This document shows positions 50,719 to 59,900 of a stretch of 64,000 nt of DNA, in pieces. Numbering within the stretch: position 1 is the stretch's first letter; every line of letters begins with the position of its first letter. Source of the DNA: Nitrospiraceae bacterium (GTDB taxonomy: Bacteria > Nitrospirota > Nitrospiria > Nitrospirales > Nitrospiraceae). Position numbers and translations under genes: made by a program. The notes under the pieces were generated by a model, which did no database searches, was not told the origin of the DNA, and saw only the letters and a list, made by a program, of their open reading frames with translations. The DNA lies in the NCBI GenBank assembly GCA_019637075.1, contig JAHBWI010000001.1:1-64000 (forward strand), read 5' to 3'.

Positions 50719-53700
50719 GCATGAAAGCGGCTCCAGAAGCCAAGGCCCCGGCGCCGGTCGCTGCGCGCTCCTTCACGCCTGCGCGTACGCCGCAATTGCA
50801 ACGCAAGTGCGCGTGCGGGGGCGGGTCTGGCGGTGGGTGCGAGGAGTGCACGGGGAAGAAGTCGCCGCTGCAACGGAGCGCGGCGGGGCCTTCGGTCTCG
50901 AGTGTGCCGCCCATCGTCAACCGGGTGCTCAGCTCGCCCGGGCAGTCACTTGATGCGGGTACGCGTTCTTTCATGGAGTCACGCTTTGGCCACGACTTCG
51001 GGGAAGTGCGCATTCACTCAGATGCACAGGCTGCTGAGTCCGCTCGTGCGGTGAGCGCGCATGCTTACACCGTGGGACAGGACGTCGTGTTTGCGCACGG
51101 CCAATACGCGCCTGAAACGAATCGGGGCAGAAATCTCTTGGCCCATGAGTTGGCGCACACGATACAGCAACGCGGGTTGCAACGCTCCAGCAGCGGGATC
51201 ACTAGCGAACGCGACGCGGAGTATCAGCGTCTCGAGCATGAAGCAGACAGTGCGGCCGCGGCAGTTATGCATGGCGAGCCAATCAGCCTCGACCGTTCGG
51301 CAAGCCGCCCAACGCTCTCGCGAGCAGACCACGGGACGCAAGAAGGTACCATCAAGCCTGCAAAGAGCACGACGCCCAAATCGAAGACGAGTTCCTTGGG
51401 CCTTCACTTGGTCACTCCGACAGAAGTCTTCACAAAGGCCGTCGAGGGGGCGGAGAAAGCCATTGAGGAATTCAACGTAGACAAGTTCTACATACCCGCG
51501 ACCAAGGGGCCAAAGGCGGCCCCGATCTACCTCAGCATGGCAGGGAAAGGCTTGGAGACGACCGTCGAGATTCAGGGAACCGGCAAGACCAAGACCGCGC
51601 TTTGGCAACTTCGGCCACAGACAGACGACCTGCGCGATATCTGGCTCGAAAAGGTTGGATGGGCCAAGTCGACCGCCGACGATCTGTGGGAGCGATCCGG
51701 CGGCGACAAAACCTTCCCTCAGGTCGGCGGCAAGACTTGCCAGATGGATCACATCGTGGAGCTGCAAATTGGCGGCAGCAATGTCCCGCAGAACATTCAA
51801 CCGCTCGACGCGGCGCAGAACCAATCAAGCGGCGGTGCCATAAAGGGGGAACTGCAGACGCTGGCCCTGGCCATATCAAACGACAGTACACTCTCCAGCG
51901 GAGGCGCACAACAGATCAAGCTGAGGTTCCAGGACGTAACGCAAGTCGGGACTCCGGAGAAGTTGCCGGCCTCGTGTCCGGCCAAGGTGCCAACGCGAAC
52001 ATGCCTGGCGGTCGAAGACTGCGCCACCAAGCTGAAGGTCGAGAAAAGCGAAACCGGAGCGGTCACTGTCGCGCGAGCCGACTATCCAGTCACCGCTGGC
52101 GGACGGCCGCCTACGAACCTGAAGGTTCCAGTCACTTTCGCCACGCGGGCGACCGAAATAGTGTTGATTGAAACCGACTCACAAAACGCAAGCGCCGCGA
52201 CGCTGATTCCGGGGTTGCTGCTGACCAACCTTGCTCACCGAAAGGGGACGACGACGAAGCCCGATGCTATTGAGGCGCGGATCGACGACAGAGACAAGAC
52301 CCGTTTGCCTATATCTATCGATCCGAGTGCAAAGCCGCTCCACCTGAACGTCGCCACTGACGGAAACCTCACCCTGAACCCGGCCGACAAGAAGGGCGGG
52401 ATTGCGTTCACCTATAAATATCTCAGCCCTGGAACAATCAGGGAGATCGGCTTCGATGAGTCAGGCGAGACGTCTTGGAAAGGTACCATCAGGCCGTCCA
52501 TTCCGTTCCTGGGAGACCTGGACATCGAATATTCTAAGAACTCTCTGGTGGTCACGAAGGGTCTCGACGAAGCAACACTACAACAGCGTTCGATTCTGGG
52601 CATGCACTTAACAAAGGCCAAGATCCAGCTTCAGCTTGCGCCTCAGTTTAGACCGGAGGGCGTCGTCGAGGCGCAGTTGGGTTCGGGTGATGCACCGATC
52701 GCCAAGGCCTCGCTCAAGGTCAGTGCCGACTCCATCGGTCTGATCGCAGCCGGACAGCTCAAGGTCAACATACCGAAGATGCAGACGGCCGAGGCCAACG
52801 TTTCCTATAAGGGCGGTGAGGGCCGCGACGAGTGGAAGACGGACATCCATATCAAGAGTGAGGACATCAACCTCGGTTCCTCGGTGGCTGTGAGCGGCGG
52901 GTTTCACGGTTTCATCGAAAAAGGCGACATCAAGTTCGCCGGCAAAATCAACGCCACGTTCCCCGGTGACAACACCGCCGAGCTCGGTCTGGCAAAAGGC
53001 GGGGATGGATGGGTGCTGTTTGGCGGCGGCACCTTTCATTTTCCAAACCTCGACCCCACGACCGTCTCCGTGCAGTACTTCCTCGCCAAGGACCGGCTGG
53101 TTGCCACCGGCAAGACCGGCTTCAAAATTCCTGCGATCGGGTTGGGTGGTCGACTGGACGAGCTTACATTCACGATCGCCAAAGACCAGCCGGTCAAGGT
53201 CCACGGAAAGGGCCGGTTGATCATCAAGAAGGGTAAAGCGGAAGGCCGCGTCGATGTCGAACTTCACCCCAACGGCAAATTCACCGGCAAAGGCAGCCTG
53301 AGTTACAAGATCAAAGAGAACATCATCGTCACCGGCACCGTCGAGCTGAACGAAAATGAAAAGCTCCGCGTCACCGGCGAGTTGTTGATTACTCGCTACG
53401 AGATATTCCAACGATACGGAGACAAGAAAGACCTCTTCACCCTCGACGCCCCGGTTCCAATCCCTGGGGTGTCGATAGGTACGACCGGTCTGGTGTTTCA
53501 TATTCGAGGCGGCGTCGGTGTGGCGTACAGCTTCGGGCCTGGCGCACTCGAACCGCTCAAGTTCTCGTCAGGCTTTGACCCCCTTGAGGATGATCCGGAT
53601 CTCGACTTGACCGTCACCGGTTCGGTTAAGGTCCCCGCATCCGCAACGCTTTCGACCTGGATCAGCGGCAGCCTCTCGGTTCAGGTCGACGTTCTCGTCG

Positions 53701-54116
53701 GAAGCGCCGGCGCAGAAGGCGGACTCGAGTTGCGCGGCGACCTGATCTTGAGCGCGGGAGCGTTCGCCAACTTCGACGCGGCGTACAAGAAGAAACGGCT
53801 GACGGCAAAGCTCGTTGCAGGCATCGATACCCAGCTTCTCCTCGGGTTGAGTCTGACCGCGTTTGCCAGAGCGTGGGCCGGAGCTTTCGGCATCAGCGGT
53901 GAGGCAAGAAAAGACTGGACGCTTGCAAAGAAGACGATTGATACGCATATCGGGTTTTTCATCAGCGCGCCTTTCGAATACGCCGATGACACGGGAGTCA
54001 AACTACCCGAGTTCAAAGACATTACGCTCAAGAAACCGGAGATCACCACCGACAATCTCAAGCGCATCCTCGGCGAACTGTTCGACTCGGCATCTCCGAA
54101 GGAGATCCACAAGTGA
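50715..54116 (+). CDS. DUF4157 protein with HNH-like patch and long beta-rich tail, probable payload
   Basis: An 1133-residue protein. Residues 30-50 are a Cys-rich patch (QRKCACGGGSGGGCEECTGK). Residues about 70-185 are the DUF4157 eCIS core (LDAGTRSFMESRFGHDFGEV, VFAHGQYAPETNRGRNLLAH, HELAHTIQQ with the HExxH at 144-148, LEHEADSAAAAVM). Residues about 335-375 have an HNH-like pattern (CQMDHIVELQIGGSNVPQNI, QPLDAAQNQ). Residues about 480-1110 look like long repeated beta strands (GKITYK-like, TVSVQYFLAKDRLVATGKTG, KVHGKGRLIIKKGKAEGRVD, KFTGKGSLSYKIKENIIVTG), as in lipid-transport or beta-solenoid proteins. DUF4157 marks eCIS-associated cargo and loading proteins. The gene overlaps neighbours on both sides. 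Confidence 0.85.
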   Translation: MSMKAAPEAKAPAPVAARSFTPARTPQLQRKCACGGGSGGGCEECTGKKSPLQRSAAGPSVSSVPPIVNRVLSSPGQSLDAGTRSFMESRFGHDFGEVRIHSDAQAAESARAVSAHAYTVGQDVVFAHGQYAPETNRGRNLLAHELAHTIQQRGLQRSSSGITSERDAEYQRLEHEADSAAAAVMHGEPISLDRSASRPTLSRADHGTQEGTIKPAKSTTPKSKTSSLGLHLVTPTEVFTKAVEGAEKAIEEFNVDKFYIPATKGPKAAPIYLSMAGKGLETTVEIQGTGKTKTALWQLRPQTDDLRDIWLEKVGWAKSTADDLWERSGGDKTFPQVGGKTCQMDHIVELQIGGSNVPQNIQPLDAAQNQSSGGAIKGELQTLALAISNDSTLSSGGAQQIKLRFQDVTQVGTPEKLPASCPAKVPTRTCLAVEDCATKLKVEKSETGAVTVARADYPVTAGGRPPTNLKVPVTFATRATEIVLIETDSQNASAATLIPGLLLTNLAHRKGTTTKPDAIEARIDDRDKTRLPISIDPSAKPLHLNVATDGNLTLNPADKKGGIAFTYKYLSPGTIREIGFDESGETSWKGTIRPSIPFLGDLDIEYSKNSLVVTKGLDEATLQQRSILGMHLTKAKIQLQLAPQFRPEGVVEAQLGSGDAPIAKASLKVSADSIGLIAAGQLKVNIPKMQTAEANVSYKGGEGRDEWKTDIHIKSEDINLGSSVAVSGGFHGFIEKGDIKFAGKINATFPGDNTAELGLAKGGDGWVLFGGGTFHFPNLDPTTVSVQYFLAKDRLVATGKTGFKIPAIGLGGRLDELTFTIAKDQPVKVHGKGRLIIKKGKAEGRVDVELHPNGKFTGKGSLSYKIKENIIVTGTVELNENEKLRVTGELLITRYEIFQRYGDKKDLFTLDAPVPIPGVSIGTTGLVFHIRGGVGVAYSFGPGALEPLKFSSGFDPLEDDPDLDLTVTGSVKVPASATLSTWISGSLSVQVDVLVGSAGAEGGLELRGDLILSAGAFANFDAAYKKKRLTAKLVAGIDTQLLLGLSLTAFARAWAGAFGISGEARKDWTLAKKTIDTHIGFFISAPFEYADDTGVKLPEFKDITLKKPEITTDNLKRILGELFDSASPKEIHK

Positions 54117-54772
54117 GCAGCTTCCCGGGTTCACCTCAATTGCTAAAAGCGGGATTGATATTGCTGGATCCCGACAGCGGAGCTGTGCAGCGGATCATCA
54201 CGTTGCAATACAACCCTGAGACGCTCACCCGCACTCTGGCCGTACAAGCCGTCGGCAGCGACACTGCGGATCGTTCGCAGGCACTGAGACTCAAGGGGCC
54301 GCCCGTCGAAACGATCAAACTTGAAGCCTCCATCGACGCCACCGATCAGCTCGAGTTCCCAGACCAGAACCAAACGACGACCGCGCTTGGGATCCGCCCG
54401 CAGCTTGCGGCGATCGAAACGCTCGTTTACCCGCCCAGCAGCCTGCTTCAGTCGAACAACCAACTCGCGCAGATGGGCACGCTGGAAATCGTGCCGATGC
54501 AAGCGCCGCTCGTTCTCTTTTCGCTTGGCCGAAACTATCTGGTGCCGGTTCGCATCACCGATTGCTCGATCGTCGAGGAAGCCTACGACCCGAACCTCAA
54601 TCCGACCCTTGCCAAGGTTTCGCTTGGTCTTCGCGTGTTGAGCATCGACGACCTGGACTTCGCTTCCAAAGGTGCCAGCCTGTTCCTGATCTATCAACAG
54701 CAGAAGGAGCGATTCGCCGGGCATGCCGCCGTCGGAGCGCTTGGATCACTCGGATTGGGAGGCATACCGTGA
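54113..54772 (+). CDS. eCIS Pvc7-like tube-associated protein
   Basis: A 219-residue protein starting with GTG that overlaps the previous stop (GTGA). It begins LLKAGLILLDPDSGAVQRII and TLQYNPETLTRTLAVQAVGS, the signature of the CIS_tube/Pvc7 family, and has IRPQLAAIETLVYPPSSLLQ and VPVRITDCSIVEEAYDPNLN. This protein joins the tube to the central hub or spike. It is encoded directly before a LysM gene, as in most eCIS loci. Confidence 0.9.
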   Translation: MSSFPGSPQLLKAGLILLDPDSGAVQRIITLQYNPETLTRTLAVQAVGSDTADRSQALRLKGPPVETIKLEASIDATDQLEFPDQNQTTTALGIRPQLAAIETLVYPPSSLLQSNNQLAQMGTLEIVPMQAPLVLFSLGRNYLVPVRITDCSIVEEAYDPNLNPTLAKVSLGLRVLSIDDLDFASKGASLFLIYQQQKERFAGHAAVGALGSLGLGGIP

Positions 54773-55092
54773 GAAAAGATCTGTTCACCGTCACAAGCCG
54801 GTACTACACGGTCGAAACAGCCCAACTGACTTCGGCTGGCGGAAAAACGATCGCGTATCTGCGGCGGCGGCGCGTGCCTCAGCCCGACGACTTCATTACC
54901 TTGCAGGACCACCGCGTTACCGAAGGAGACCGGCTCGACAACATCACCGCTCAGTATCTGGGCGATCCGGAGCAGTTCTGGCGCTTGTGCGACGCCAACA
55001 ACGCGATGGAGCCGGAAGAGCTGACCGAGCACGTGGGGGCGGTAATCCGAATCACGCTGCCTGAAGGGATCCCCGGGAACAGCGATGCTTAA
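54769..55092 (+). CDS. LysM-domain baseplate protein
   Basis: A 107-residue protein starting with GTG (VRKDLFTVTSRYYTVETAQL). It has a LysM-like segment TEGDRLDNITAQYLGDPEQF then WRLCDANN. In tailed particles such small LysM proteins (T4 gp53-type) sit between the baseplate and the tube or sheath. It overlaps neighbours by 4 and 8 bases. The GTG at 54769 was chosen for that overlap; the frame extends upstream without family similarity. Confidence 0.88.
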   Translation: MRKDLFTVTSRYYTVETAQLTSAGGKTIAYLRRRRVPQPDDFITLQDHRVTEGDRLDNITAQYLGDPEQFWRLCDANNAMEPEELTEHVGAVIRITLPEGIPGNSDA

Positions 55093-56212
55093 AGGAGTCT
55101 ATCTCACATTGCTGGTAGGGCCGACGGTGCCGGTGCCGGTACCAAGGGAAGTGGTCGACGCGCTGGCCGGCGTTCAGGTCACGGCGGCGGCAGGGCAGAG
55201 GAGCGGCTTTCAACTGACATTTACGCTGACGAATAGGTCGCCCCTTCAAACAGCTTTCCTGCTGATGGCGGGGCAGACACCGCTGCTTCGCGTGATCATC
55301 GTCGTCACGATAAACGGACTGCCCCAAGTGTTGATGGATGGTGTTCTGACTCACACCGAAGTAAGCCCGGGCGCAAAACCCGGCCAGTCCACGTTGACGG
55401 TCACCGGCGAGGATTTGACCAGGGTGATGGATCTTAAGGACTTGAGCGGCATGATTCCATATCCGGCGATGCCGCCTGAAGCGCGCGTGGCGTCGATCGT
55501 CGCAAAATACGCCGTGTTCGGAATGATTCCACTTGTAATTCCGAGCCTATTCACCGACGTGCCGATTCCCGTCGAACGCATTCCGGCCCAGCAAGGCACC
55601 GACCTGAAGTATGTCGAGCAACTGGCGTCGCAGGTGGGCTACGTATTCTACGTAGATCCCGGCCCCGTGCCGGGCACCAACACCGCTTACTGGGGCCCCG
55701 AAATCAAATTCGGAGTGCCTCAACCGGCGCTCAACTTCGACATGGATGCGCATACAAACGTGGAGTCGCTGAGCTTCAAATTCAAGAGCACCGAGTACAC
55801 GCTGCCTATCGTCTTCATTCAGAATCAAGTGACGCACTTTCCGATTCCGATTCCGATTCCGCCGCTCAACCCGCTTCAGCCCCCGCTTGGGGTGATACCG
55901 CCGCTGCCGACCAGCGTCACGGTGCTTCGCGACACGGCCAAGCTCTCGCCTATGCAGGCGATCAGCCGAGGATTGAAGGTAGCCGGCGAAGCGCAAGACG
56001 CGGTTACCGGCACCGGCACGCTTGACGTGCTTCGATATGGGCGGCTGCTTCAAGCGCGCAAGTTGGTCGGCGTGCGAGGCGCTGGGACGGCGTATGACGG
56101 TCTCTACTACGTCAAGAGTGTTACGACCAATCTGAAACGCAATGAGATCAAACAATCATTCAATCTGACCAGAAACGGTCTGGTTTCGATAAGCCCGGTG
56201 GTTCCGACATGA
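55085..56212 (+). CDS. Hub protein (gpD/Pvc8-type, phage late control D)
   Basis: A 375-residue protein of the gpD-VgrG hub family: AGVQVTAAAGQRSGFQLTFT, LLMAGQTPLLRVIIVVTING, VLTHTEVSPGAKPGQSTLTV, and VVPRGLKVAG-like late segments, ending LYYVKSVTTNLKRNEIKQSF then LTRNGLVS. It forms the trimeric hub holding the spike. The Pro-rich insertion IPIPIPPLNPLQPPLGVIPP (about 257-276) is unusual. It overlaps the LysM gene by 8 bases and the spike gene by ATGA. Confidence 0.88.
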   Translation: MLKGVYLTLLVGPTVPVPVPREVVDALAGVQVTAAAGQRSGFQLTFTLTNRSPLQTAFLLMAGQTPLLRVIIVVTINGLPQVLMDGVLTHTEVSPGAKPGQSTLTVTGEDLTRVMDLKDLSGMIPYPAMPPEARVASIVAKYAVFGMIPLVIPSLFTDVPIPVERIPAQQGTDLKYVEQLASQVGYVFYVDPGPVPGTNTAYWGPEIKFGVPQPALNFDMDAHTNVESLSFKFKSTEYTLPIVFIQNQVTHFPIPIPIPPLNPLQPPLGVIPPLPTSVTVLRDTAKLSPMQAISRGLKVAGEAQDAVTGTGTLDVLRYGRLLQARKLVGVRGAGTAYDGLYYVKSVTTNLKRNEIKQSFNLTRNGLVSISPVVPT

Positions 56213-56736
56213 CAGAAACAGAAAAACTACCAAACAAGTTTTACGGCAAGTATCGCGGAACGGTACTCGCCAACGTCGATCCGATGCAATTGGGCCGGCT
56301 GCAAGTTCAGGTACCTGACGTGGCAGGACTGGTGCCGACAAGCTGGGCGATGCCTTGCTTCCCGTTGTCGGGAAAGCAAATGGGAATGTGGGCGATCCCG
56401 CAGATCGGCGCGGGCGTGTGGGTCGAATTCGAGCAGGGCAATCCGGACTATCCGATCTGGAGCGGATGCTGGTTCGGCTCCGCCGCCGAAGTGCCCGCTT
56501 TGGCGTTGACCGCACCGCCGCCCTTATCGGACATCGTGCTGCAGACGGCGACACAGAATACTCTGCTGTTGAGCGATCTGCCAGGACCTACCGGCGGGAT
56601 TCTGCTCAAGACCTCGACGGGCGCGCTCATTTCAATCAACGATGTCGGGATCACCATTTCAAACGGCAAGGGCGCGACGATTGTCATGACGGGACCCACG
56701 GTGACTGTCAATGGGGGTGCGCTGGTTGTGGTTTGA
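56209..56736 (+). CDS. Spike protein with OB fold (gpV/gp5-type)
   Basis: A 175-residue protein. The OB-fold has YGKYRGTVLANVDPMQLGRL, QVQVPDVAGLVPTSWAMPCF and IPQIGAGVWVEFEQGNPDYP then IWSGCWFGS; this is the N-terminal part of the VgrG/gpV spike family. A beta-helical tail follows (LLLSDLPGPTGGILLKTSTG, ALISINDVGITISNGKGATI). In the classical assembly a trimer of this protein is the piercing needle tipped by a PAAR protein, which is encoded next. Confidence 0.92.
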   Translation: MTETEKLPNKFYGKYRGTVLANVDPMQLGRLQVQVPDVAGLVPTSWAMPCFPLSGKQMGMWAIPQIGAGVWVEFEQGNPDYPIWSGCWFGSAAEVPALALTAPPPLSDIVLQTATQNTLLLSDLPGPTGGILLKTSTGALISINDVGITISNGKGATIVMTGPTVTVNGGALVVV

Positions 56737-56771
56737 GTAGTGTTTGCATTCCGTGGATGAGGAGGACGGCG

Positions 56772-57095
56772 ATGCCCGGATTCATACTTCACATCGGTGC
56801 TCAAGTGATGTGCTCGCATGCAGGACAAGCGCAGCCGACGGTGCCAAACCCTCGCGTGACGGTTAGTGGCCAGCCGACGGTTGCAATCTCGAGCCCATAC
56901 GTGGTCGCGGGTTGCGCATTGCCGCCGCCGCCCGCTGCCAACGGTCCCTGCGTGACCGCGCAATTTGTCACGGCGTCGACAAGGGTCACATCGAACGGAC
57001 AACCGCTGTTGTTGCTGGACAGCCAGGCGATATGTACTCCGACCGCCACGCCGTTGATCGTGACGATGACCCAAACGAGAGCCACCGCGATGTGA
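56772..57095 (+). CDS. PAAR-like spike-tip protein
   Basis: A 107-residue protein with ribosome site GGAGGA 5 bases before the ATG. It has the glycine/proline-rich outline of eCIS tip proteins (FILHIGAQVMCSHAGQAQPT, VPNPRVTVSGQPTVAISSPY, GQPLLLLDSQAICTPTATPL) with four Cys that may bind a metal at the tip, in the way PAAR proteins do. It is encoded after the spike and before gp25. Related proteins are often annotated DUF4280. Confidence 0.82.
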   Translation: MPGFILHIGAQVMCSHAGQAQPTVPNPRVTVSGQPTVAISSPYVVAGCALPPPPAANGPCVTAQFVTASTRVTSNGQPLLLLDSQAICTPTATPLIVTMTQTRATAM

Positions 57096-57102
57096 GGATG
57101 AA

Positions 57103-57459
57103 ATGAACGTCGACTACCCGTTTCACATCGACGAGCGAGGCCGGACCGCCGAAGCCTCCGACGAAGAGCACATTCGCGACATGATCGAGCAGATTCTGTT
57201 CACGTCTCCGGGCGAGCGGGTCAACCGGCCGACCTTCGGCAGCGGGGTCATGCAACTCGTCTTCGCGCCCAACAGCGATGCGCTTGCGGCGGCGACTCAA
57301 CTGTCGGTTCAGGGCGCACTCCAACAGTGGCTCGGTGACGTGATTCAAGTCGAGGACGTGAAGGTGAGCAGCAAAGACTCGAAGCTGCTGGTCCTGATTC
57401 AGTACGTGATCCGCCGCAGCCAGGAGCGGCGCGTGACGCAGTTCTCAAGAGCGATCTGA
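57103..57459 (+). CDS. Baseplate wedge protein (gp25-like)
   Basis: A 118-residue GPW/gp25 family protein: DYPFHIDERGRTAEASDEEH, IRDMIEQILFTSPGERVNRP, TFGSGVMQLVF and the closing VLIQYVIRRSQERRVTQ. The EPR-like wedge motif is present as PGERVNRPTFG. It starts the sheath polymerisation at the baseplate. It ends on the base that starts the next gene (TGATGG). Confidence 0.95.
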   Translation: MNVDYPFHIDERGRTAEASDEEHIRDMIEQILFTSPGERVNRPTFGSGVMQLVFAPNSDALAAATQLSVQGALQQWLGDVIQVEDVKVSSKDSKLLVLIQYVIRRSQERRVTQFSRAI

Positions 57460-59900
57460 TGGCCACACAGTACTGCTGCAAGAACGAGGAGCGGCGCCGG
57501 CTGGTCGGCGCTACCGAAGACGCCCAGGGCAATCCCATTCAGCCCAAACTCAACGGGATCGACTACCTGGAAGTCGCTTCAGCCGACCAGCGCACCCTCA
57601 AGGTGTTCTTCTTGCACAATCTGCCGGGCCAGCCCAATGCGGTTCCGCCGGCCGCATCGGCGCTGGCGAAGGAGAATGTGGCAATCGAAGGCGGCGTGCG
57701 CATACGGGGCATCGACGTCGATTCAATATCCGTATCCAACAATATTCTGAGCGTCAAGGTAAGCCAGGCGGGCGACTTCTCAATCTACACGCTGCGGATC
57801 ATGACCACGCCGACAAGTCCCGATCCGCCGGCCGGTTTTGATCCTCAACTCTCAGCCGTGGACTTTTCGTTCAAGGTCGCCTGTCCGAGCGCTTTCGACT
57901 GCGAGCAAACCGCGGTTTGCCCGACGCCGCATTTTGCTGAACCGGAGATCAACTATCTCGCAAAGGACTATTCGAGCTTCCGCCGCCTGGTTCTGGACCG
58001 ACTGAGCGTGTTGATGCCCGATTGGCGCGAGCGCAACGCGGCTGACGCGCAAGTCGCCCTAGTCGAAATGATGGCTTACGTCGGCGACCACCTCAGCTAT
58101 TTCCAGGATGCGGTGGCCGCAGAGGCCTACCTCGGAACCGCCCGGCGCCGAGTCTCAGTTAGACGACACGCGCGCTTGCTCGACTATCTCATTCACGACG
58201 GAGCAAACGGGCGAACGTGGATTACCTTCGAAGTCACACTTGGCGGCGGTGCCGATGGAAAAACGCTTCCGACAGGAAGCATGGTGTTATCGCGCGGCTC
58301 GACGGCTGAAACATCCGTCAGGACCGCGGATATACACCAAGCGCTTGCCGAGCAGCCGGTTGTGTTCGAGACCATGCACAACCTGGCATTGAACGCCGTT
58401 CACAATTCCATCTCGTTCTACACGTGGAGCGACCGAGAGTGTTGCCTGCCAAGAGGAGCAACGCGCGCGACGCTTGTGGACAACGGGCTCACCATGACCG
58501 TAGGCGACGTCTTAATCTTCGAGGAGGTGATGAGCCCGACAACGGGGCTGGCTGCGGATCTCGACCTCTCGCATCGCTGCGCCATACGCTTGAAGGCGAT
58601 CACCAAGCGAACTGACCCGCTTGATGGGATCGCGGTCGCCGACATCGAATGGGACCCGCAGGATGCATTGCCGTTTCCGCTCTGCCTGACGGCCCTGGTG
58701 CTGGACGAGACCGGCACGCCGCTCGTGAGGGAGATAAGCGTTGCCAGGGGCAATGTCGCACTTGCCGATCACGGACTGACGCTGGCCGGCGAGGGCCTCA
58801 TTCCCGCCGAAGTGCCCCACAAAGGCAACTATCGCCCCCGTCTCCAGGGAAAGAACATCACGTGTCGGGTCGCGTACGATGATGCGCTGGCGCGGTCCGA
58901 GCCTGCTTCGGTAGCGCTCACGCAAGACGTGCGGCAGGCGTTACCGGTCGTTATGTTGAACGATGGAGACGAGGACTGGACGGCACGCCGCGATTTACTG
59001 AACAGCGACCGCTTCGCCGCCGATTTCGTCGTCGAGACCGAGCGCGACTCGACAGCGTACTTGCGATTTGGCGACGGAGTATCCGCAGGCCAGAAGCCCG
59101 ACGGCGGGACTAAATTTGTCGCGACTTATCGCGTCGGCAACGGGCGCGCGGGAAACGTCGGCGCTGAAGCCATCGCTCGAATCGTTTCAGACTTGAAGGG
59201 TTTTCAGCGAGTCCGAAATCCACTGTCTGCCCAGGGCGGTGCGGACGCGGAAACCATGGAAGAGGTGCGCCAGTTTGCTCCGCAGGCGTTTCGAACGCAA
59301 CAGCGCGCGGTCACCGAAGGGGATTGGGCCGAGGTAGCGGCCCGCCATCCTGAAGTGCAAAAGGCGGCCGCGACGTTCCGCTGGACCGGAAGTTGGTACA
59401 CCGTGTTCATCACCATCGATCGCGCGGGGGGACTTTCGGCTGCGGGCGATCCACAATTTAAAGCGGAGGTCGAGAGCTTCCTGGAGCAGTTCAGGGTGGC
59501 CGGTTACGACCTCGAGATCAACGATCCGGTACCGGTGCCTCTGGATATCCTGCTGAAAGTTTGCGTCAAGGCCGGCTATTTCCGAAGCGACGTCAAGCAG
59601 ACGCTGTTGACTATTTTCAGTCGCTACGATCTGCCGGGCGGAGGTCGAGCGTTCTTTCATCCCGACAACTTCACGTTCGGCCAGCCGGTGTATTTGAGCA
59701 CAATCTATCAAACAGCGCTGAAGGTCGCAGGGGTCGCCTCGGTTGAAGCAATGAGATTTCAACGTTGGAGCAAGCTTCCCAACAAGGAACTCCAGAACGG
59801 CAGGCTCGTGCCGGCTTCGCTCGAAATCATTCGGCTCGACAACGACCCTAACTTTCCTGAAAACGGACGGATCGATTTTGAGATGCACGGGGGACTATGA
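57459..59900 (+). CDS. Baseplate J-like protein (Pvc11-type)
   Basis: An 813-residue protein of the putative baseplate assembly family. The N-terminal part is beta-rich (ATEDAQGNPIQPKLNGIDYL). The conserved core is INYLAKDYSSFRRLVLDRLS, VEMMAYVGDHLSYFQDAVAA, EAYLGTARRRVSVRRHARLL and YLIHDGANGRTWITFEV. Later the J-like segment has AYLRFGDGVSAGQKPDG and YRVGNGRAGNVGAEAI. It forms the baseplate wedge with gp25 and the next protein, which it overlaps by ATGA. Confidence 0.92.
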   Translation: MATQYCCKNEERRRLVGATEDAQGNPIQPKLNGIDYLEVASADQRTLKVFFLHNLPGQPNAVPPAASALAKENVAIEGGVRIRGIDVDSISVSNNILSVKVSQAGDFSIYTLRIMTTPTSPDPPAGFDPQLSAVDFSFKVACPSAFDCEQTAVCPTPHFAEPEINYLAKDYSSFRRLVLDRLSVLMPDWRERNAADAQVALVEMMAYVGDHLSYFQDAVAAEAYLGTARRRVSVRRHARLLDYLIHDGANGRTWITFEVTLGGGADGKTLPTGSMVLSRGSTAETSVRTADIHQALAEQPVVFETMHNLALNAVHNSISFYTWSDRECCLPRGATRATLVDNGLTMTVGDVLIFEEVMSPTTGLAADLDLSHRCAIRLKAITKRTDPLDGIAVADIEWDPQDALPFPLCLTALVLDETGTPLVREISVARGNVALADHGLTLAGEGLIPAEVPHKGNYRPRLQGKNITCRVAYDDALARSEPASVALTQDVRQALPVVMLNDGDEDWTARRDLLNSDRFAADFVVETERDSTAYLRFGDGVSAGQKPDGGTKFVATYRVGNGRAGNVGAEAIARIVSDLKGFQRVRNPLSAQGGADAETMEEVRQFAPQAFRTQQRAVTEGDWAEVAARHPEVQKAAATFRWTGSWYTVFITIDRAGGLSAAGDPQFKAEVESFLEQFRVAGYDLEINDPVPVPLDILLKVCVKAGYFRSDVKQTLLTIFSRYDLPGGGRAFFHPDNFTFGQPVYLSTIYQTALKVAGVASVEAMRFQRWSKLPNKELQNGRLVPASLEIIRLDNDPNFPENGRIDFEMHGGL

